A DNA stretch of 64,000 nt from Sipunculus nudus. Lineage: Eukaryota > Annelida > Sipuncula > Golfingiida > Sipunculidae. The position numbers and the translations under genes are program-made. The notes under the pieces are model-generated. The model was not told where the DNA came from and made no database searches. It saw only the letters and a list, made by a program, of their open reading frames with translations. This document shows, in pieces, positions 59,088 to 64,000 of this stretch (the stretch's first letter is position 1; every line of letters begins with the position of its first letter). The stretch is from positions 5,585,464 through 5,649,463 of the forward strand of contig CM049320.1 in the NCBI GenBank assembly GCA_026874595.1, given 5' to 3'.

Positions 59088-59427
59088 TAGGCCAAAATAA
59101 AAAAAAGGTATGGTTCTCAGGCACTTTTTTTCAGAAATCAATGCGGGCGGGCGCTTTTTTTATTTTAAATTTTTTGGTATGTTTCAATAAAAATGTCAAA
59201 TGATAAGGGAAATGCATGAAAATAACAGTTTTATTTTGCTAAATAAGTAAAATTACTACAAAATAAAGGAAATTGTATGGATTTATTTTCTTGAAAGAAA
59301 TGTCGGAGCGGCAGCAGCTCAAAATTGGAAAGTTTTTATTGAAAATCAAAATAAAAATTTTTGATGCGGGGGTTTAAAATTGATGCGGGCGGTGCCTGAG
59401 AACCATGCCTTTAATTTTTTTGGCCTT
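59088..59427. mobile_element. MITE with AGGCCAAAA...GGTTCTCAGGCAC ends (340 bp)
   Basis: Inverted ends of about 36 bases: TAGGCCAAAATAAAAAAAAG then GTATGGTTCTCAGGCAC on the left, and GTGCCTGAGAACCATGCC then TTTAATTTTTTTGGCCTTA on the right. Just inside, ATGCGGGCGG(G) occurs near both ends. No coding capacity. Confidence 0.8.
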
Positions 59428-61427
59428 ATATATATATAACTCATAAATATCACTACTGGTATAGTTTTTTATTCTCTTAGTACCGTCAACATATGTCATA
59501 TAAATAGTAATAAGAAGAATAAAATCTGCTGTAAAATATGCCAGGTGAACAGAGACGTACAGAATTTAAACTAGAATATAACTGATTGTTTTTCTCTTAA
59601 AAAAAAATACAAATTTTTAGTATTGAAACAATATTAATGGCATGTGATAACTTTAACATTATTTCTATGTCAAAATGTTATTATTTCACCTTTATTTACC
59701 ATGTACTATAGAACAGTACAATACGACAATAAATGAAATTAAAAAATAATTTGAACTTAGGAATTATATGAATATTCAGTCCGACCAATTGGTTTTTGGA
59801 TATTTAATTTTCTTAAACATGTCTTTCACTATGAAGGTGTGATAATATACAAGAATTAAGTTGATATATGTTTTTATACCCCATCCGCACCTATTGCCGC
59901 ACGCGTTTTAAATAGCATGTTTTCAAACAGTGGAAATCTGCGTGCACATGCTTGTCCATAAATGCGTGCACGCGTTGGAAGGGTATCCGTGAGAAAGGGA
60001 TTTCCCCGACGACCGCTAAACACACTGATAAATACAGACAGTGGCGGCTACACATCTGTGATTGGTGACGACAGCAGCAGGGACGAACTGTCAAGCCTCA
60101 GGGTATGACACTGACATACTCCCATTCACCATCTAATAATGCATCGTACACTCATACAGTTTCAAACTTCCTGGTGTTGAATATATTCTGGGGTGGTCGA
60201 GTCTGAGGCAAATAATCCAAGCGATAATGGGGAGAGTCTAAAGTCTATTCTCCAATTAAATTAGCGGTTAAGACAAGTTTTGTTGTGCTACGCGGAGTAA
60301 TCCGTCATTCAGCTTTGTTACTCTTTAGAGTAGTTCAGTTTAGGCTACTGTTTATAGTTTTATTAACTTAATGAAATAAAAATAAAAAAAGCCCTGTGTA
60401 TACAGTTCAGGCTGCCATGCTGTTCAAGACAACTTTCACCACCAAGTATTCAAATTAATGTCAATGAAGGTTCGCGTTAAATGAGAACAATTTTACAATA
60501 GTTGAAACAACAGAATTAAGATTGAATAGGAACGCCTTGTTCCTATTACTAGCCAGATTTAATATGACTCAATGTTTATATATAACAGTCTTTCAACTGA
60601 GTTCATAAAAAGGGGAAGTGTACTCTCTCTCCTAGTCCGCCACGTACGGACTCCATTTATCTGTGATACGGAGTCCGACCGTCTGGCGGTGAGAGTTTAT
60701 ACTGCCGTTCATGGAAGGACCTGTAACATGAATTACCACTGCTTGTTGTGCGATAGAGAAACAATCTTGTATTTATATATAGAAATAAACTTTTTATGTA
60801 TCAAATTAAATCGATATATCACCTTTATGTGCGCCTGTAAATGTTTTTTTATCCTTTGAACTGCCGGGGTTCAGATGTTGCATGCCAACTGGACACCGCC
60901 GGAAAAGGAATCCTATGCAAATTAGGTGGGCAATCTATGCAAAAGATGAATTCAGGGGGGCTTTTCCCAGGAATTCCAGTGCCGTGCACTAGGATAGACC
61001 ATATTTTCATAAGCATCCTTCCCATCATACATCGCTTGTTGTCAATGATGCTAAATTCCTATTGGTTGTTCCAACCGGAAAGCGCCATCGGCCAGACGGA
61101 GACGATGTAATATCTGACTTCATCCAGAGTAAGTGCCCATACTTTATTAATGCTGATCATCCAGCAAAAGTTTTGGTCCCAACGGAGTCTAAGCATCTGT
61201 AACAATTATAATATGTGGGGTTTGTTTGGTGTCCTCACGCTTCACAAGGCATACACGTGTCTGTGGGTCTGTACGGATCCGTACAAACTTAGATAGTATA
61301 GACTCTCCCCGCCAGAGGCTGCAGCGCTTGTATTGTTTACTATATATGTCAGCGCTGCAAGACTGCAGCAATCTCTCTCCCAACTGACAAACAATATCTA
61401 AAGACCAAAGTCGTGAACTGGTTTACT
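59428..61427. other. Intergenic, no gene confirmed
   Basis: Open frames at 60572-60859 and 60841-61110 have no recognised domain. CCGTCTGGCGGTGAGAGTTTATACTG near 60679-60704 is loosely inverted at 61288-61313, suggesting another decayed inverted-repeat element. Confidence 0.4.
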
Positions 61428-61429
61428 AT

Positions 61430-61492
61430 GGATAACAAGTAGACAATGTTTATGGTGTGTTGCCATTACAAAGTTTGGTGAGGCCCCGGGAA
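61430..61492 (+). repeat. Direct repeat RD, copy 1
   Basis: GGATAACAAGTAGACAATGT then TTATGGTGTGTTGCCATTAC and AAGTTTGGTGAG recurs at 62713-62765 with three or four differences. The pair brackets the hAT MITE at 61630-62530. Confidence 0.85.
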
Positions 61493-61629
61493 TCTTTTCT
61501 ATTACAATTGAATTATATACAATGTGATATTTACAATGCAGAGACATATTTTAAGAAATACAATATTCAAATACAAAGGGGTTACAAGCAGTGTTACAGA
61601 GTTATATCATTAGACAAATGCATTACAAT

Positions 61630-62530
61630 TAGTGGTGGGAGTCAGTTCCTTTTTCATAATCGATCATCGGTTTGGGCAAACCGATCGATGATCGATTATT
61701 AATCGGTTCAGACAAATATAAAGAAATGTGCAATTATCTGTGAAACTGTACTCTCTTAACCCAGCCGGCATGTCTTAGTAATTCTACCCGACGAAAAGAA
61801 GTTTTTTCCTTTTTTTTATTTTCCTTTTATCACTAAGATATGCTATTCAAAGTTTCATTTTAATCAATTATAGTAATCAAGAATTAAACCACAGTCCAGG
61901 ACATCTGCTTGCTGGCCCTCATGAATACTCCCGCGTATCATTTTAACTTCACCACCAGGAATTTCATTTTATAACAATTATGATGACTGCCGACATGCAT
62001 ACTGGTTTCACAGGCCTGCCAGAAAAATAACAGGCCCATTTAATTTTGGTAAAAATTAAAAAATAAGTAATTGAAATTAAAAAAATATAATTACTCATGC
62101 GGCAGCGGCACCTGACATCAGTTGAGGAGATTATTTCTAAGAGAATCTTGCAAAATTAACATATGCCTGGAGCCCTATGGAGCATTTTTTTTGCATATGT
62201 CAATATTTTGCAAAGAACATCTCGTTAGAAAACTCTCCGCTTATTCTGTGGCTACCTGCCAGTTCACAGAGGTTTAACAAGTCCTCCGTTCTCTCATCTA
62301 CCCTGTCATACTTAGTTATACATGGAGTTTATTTGGGAACACAGACTCAATATATGAAGCGCGAAATGTTGTAAAAAATGGAAGAGTAATTTTTGCCTAT
62401 AACTTCAAGACACCTGGTAAAAACAATCATGAGTATGATGTAATCGATAGTTGCCTTTCGTAATCGAGCGCTTGAAAGTGGCAGCAAACTGACTTACTTT
62501 CGAGAAAAATCGATGATCGGCCCAACACTA
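61630..62530 (+). mobile_element. hAT MITE, family TAGTGG, copy 2 (901 bp)
   Basis: Starts TAGTGGTGGG, ends CCCAACACTA, flanked by an exact 8-base duplication ATTACAAT (61622-61629 and 62531-62538), again fitting nTnnnnAn. Subterminal hairpins are built from ATCGATCATCGGTTT / AAACCGATCGATGATCGAT. It matches copy 1 (15145-15782, reversed) along both ends and in the middle but is about 260 bases longer. Confidence 0.9.
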
Positions 62531-62712
62531 ATTACAATACAAAAAACAGTGGATATGAGGCTGGATAGAGTACTATAATAAGGGACTGAAAATTATAAAA
62601 TAAATTCATTATGCCATTGATACACAAACATTGATATTTGTAATTACCTTGTACAAATTATGAACGCGAATAGTAATAAATATCGTATGCAATTAGGGCA
62701 ATGCTTACCTGT

Positions 62713-62765
62713 GGATAACAAATAGACAATGTTTATGGTGTGTTGCCATGACGAAGTTTGGTGAG
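62713..62765 (+). repeat. Direct repeat RD, copy 2
   Basis: Counterpart of 61430-61492 in the same orientation, 1283 bases further on; similarity stops abruptly after GTGAG in both. Confidence 0.85.
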
Positions 62766-63039
62766 CGAATGGCGCAAAAATGAAGAATTGAGTCATTTTG
62801 GCATGCAGAGCCAGGTGTCAGGTGCAGTGTGACGTGTGCATATTAAATAAGTGAACTTAACCCTTTTAGGAAAATATATGCAAACGGCTAATTTACGACT
62901 AGTGATGCCCCTTGTTGGACATCATTGACACTAAAATGAACTTAAAAAGACTATTAATGGGATGCCCTCTATTGGGCATCACGTAAACTATCAGAGTATA
63001 CTAATACACATAAGCCTGTTTCATTTATATATATATATA

Positions 63040-63600
63040 ATAGGCCCTGACATGTTTTGAGTCTGATAGCCACACAGTAAGAGTTTGTTCAAAATAAGCC
63101 TCAGACTACACACAACCCAATGCCCATGTAGTGAGTGTCATAGGTGTTACTATAACCCTGTGCCAGTGCATCACTCTTCAAAGTGGGCTTGTTTAAACAA
63201 ATGTAACAAAATTCTGGCTCTCAATCCCTTGAGTCATTGAGGCACCCAATGGGGTATTCAAGTGCTCATATGACTATTCTTCTCTGTCCCAAGCCCAATT
63301 TAATTGAACTCAAAATTATTAGGCCCTCCCATATATTGTGTGTGATAGCTATCATAACAGTGAGAGTTTCTACAATATAAGCCACAGAACATGCAACAGA
63401 TCTGTCGCATCTTCTTTGACTGCCTGTTTACTGCCAAACAATAAGACAGAGGATTACACCATTTTAACACCAATAAGTGTGTGTTTCATGGTTTGATAGC
63501 AGCTAAAATTAAACTTGGATCATCATTTTAAACTTTTTTGGACTCAATATATGACAGGGCCTAAAACTATTCAGTCCAATTAAAACAGGCCACCTAAAAC
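63040..63600. repeat. Degenerate pair of about 280-bp units
   Basis: TAGGCCCT at 63041 and 63320, each followed by TGTTTTGAGTCTGATAGC- or TGTGTGTGATAGCT-like text, then CAGT(A/G)AGAGTTT and ATAAGCC(T/A)CAGA. A third AGGGCCTAAAACTATTCAGTC lies at 63557 and echoes sequence near 2860-2890. Confidence 0.5.
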
Positions 63601-64000
63601 TGGTAATAATAATGTTAATAGGTTCTCTTCTATTTTATGTGACACATATATTGCTAGTACTTGCCCTTTATTTTATGGTATATTGAACCATAATTTCGCA
63701 CATATTGTAAAATCACTTTGATAACTGTTCCATTAATACTATTATAGTTTGTTCGTTTTCCAGTCAATTAACTCACATCTTTGTCAGCTCATACCATACC
63801 AACTCAATTTCAACCCACACTTGAGGCAAGTCACACTCCAGTGGTACCAACTCATACCCCAAGCTGTACAAGCTCACACTCTGGTCAATACTGACTCACA
63901 CCAATTATTTATCCATGAGTATGACTTGTTTTCTTGCTTTTTTTGTTATATGTTTTACATCCAATCTTTTCTTCTGTATTCAAACTAGTTATGTTTTATC
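63601..64000. other. Window end, no gene seen
   Basis: An open frame at 63749-63988 is rich in CTCA(C/A) words (repeated AACTCACA/ACTCATAC) and looks like low-complexity sequence. Confidence 0.4.

Overview
The window is animal nuclear DNA: AT-rich, intron-rich, full of microsatellites, long poly-C/poly-G tracts and small DNA transposons, with no operons or bacterial-type genes. Several repeats look mollusc-like and most probably bivalve: an element with ATGCCCCCGCC ends and 180-bp internal units, and an AGCTCA..TGAGCT element followed by GTCC-rich sequence. The taxon is an inference; no species is claimed.

Two protein-coding genes can be assembled exon by exon, both on the + strand and both with canonical GT-AG introns and an unbroken reading frame. 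(1) 7,847-32,503 is an eight-exon gene for a 446-residue protein: an N-terminal CARD of caspase-2 type followed by a full caspase p20-p10 fold. The catalytic His and Cys and both P1-aspartate-pocket Arg positions are replaced (V242, H287, S183, L375). It is a CARD pseudocaspase and the most interesting item here. (2) 44,085-51,618 is a seven-exon UBE2J2 (Ubc6-type, ER tail-anchored ubiquitin-conjugating enzyme, 230 residues). An extra 18-nt in-frame candidate microexon lies at 49,985-50,002. In both genes the ATG exon begins with a splice acceptor, so the promoters lie upstream in untranslated leader exons that I cannot place securely.

Layout: 1-7,845 intergenic, with a tRNA-derived SINE, a hAT transposase remnant and an inverted-repeat element. 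7,846-32,674 pseudocaspase gene; its introns carry a hAT MITE with exact 8-bp target duplications, a TA-flanked MITE, a 27-bp minisatellite, a recent 1.79-kb tandem duplication and a six-unit 180-bp array. 32,675-44,065 intergenic, with a TA-flanked MITE nested inside a CAGGG-type hAT element. 44,066-52,342 UBE2J2, with a 1.93-kb CAGGG-type hAT element in intron 2. 52,343-64,000 intergenic, with further MITEs, a degenerate repeat rich in TCAAGGTCA-like motifs and a second copy of the hAT MITE.

The two genes show no pathway link from sequence. One belongs to death-fold/caspase biology, the other to ER-membrane ubiquitination (ERAD).
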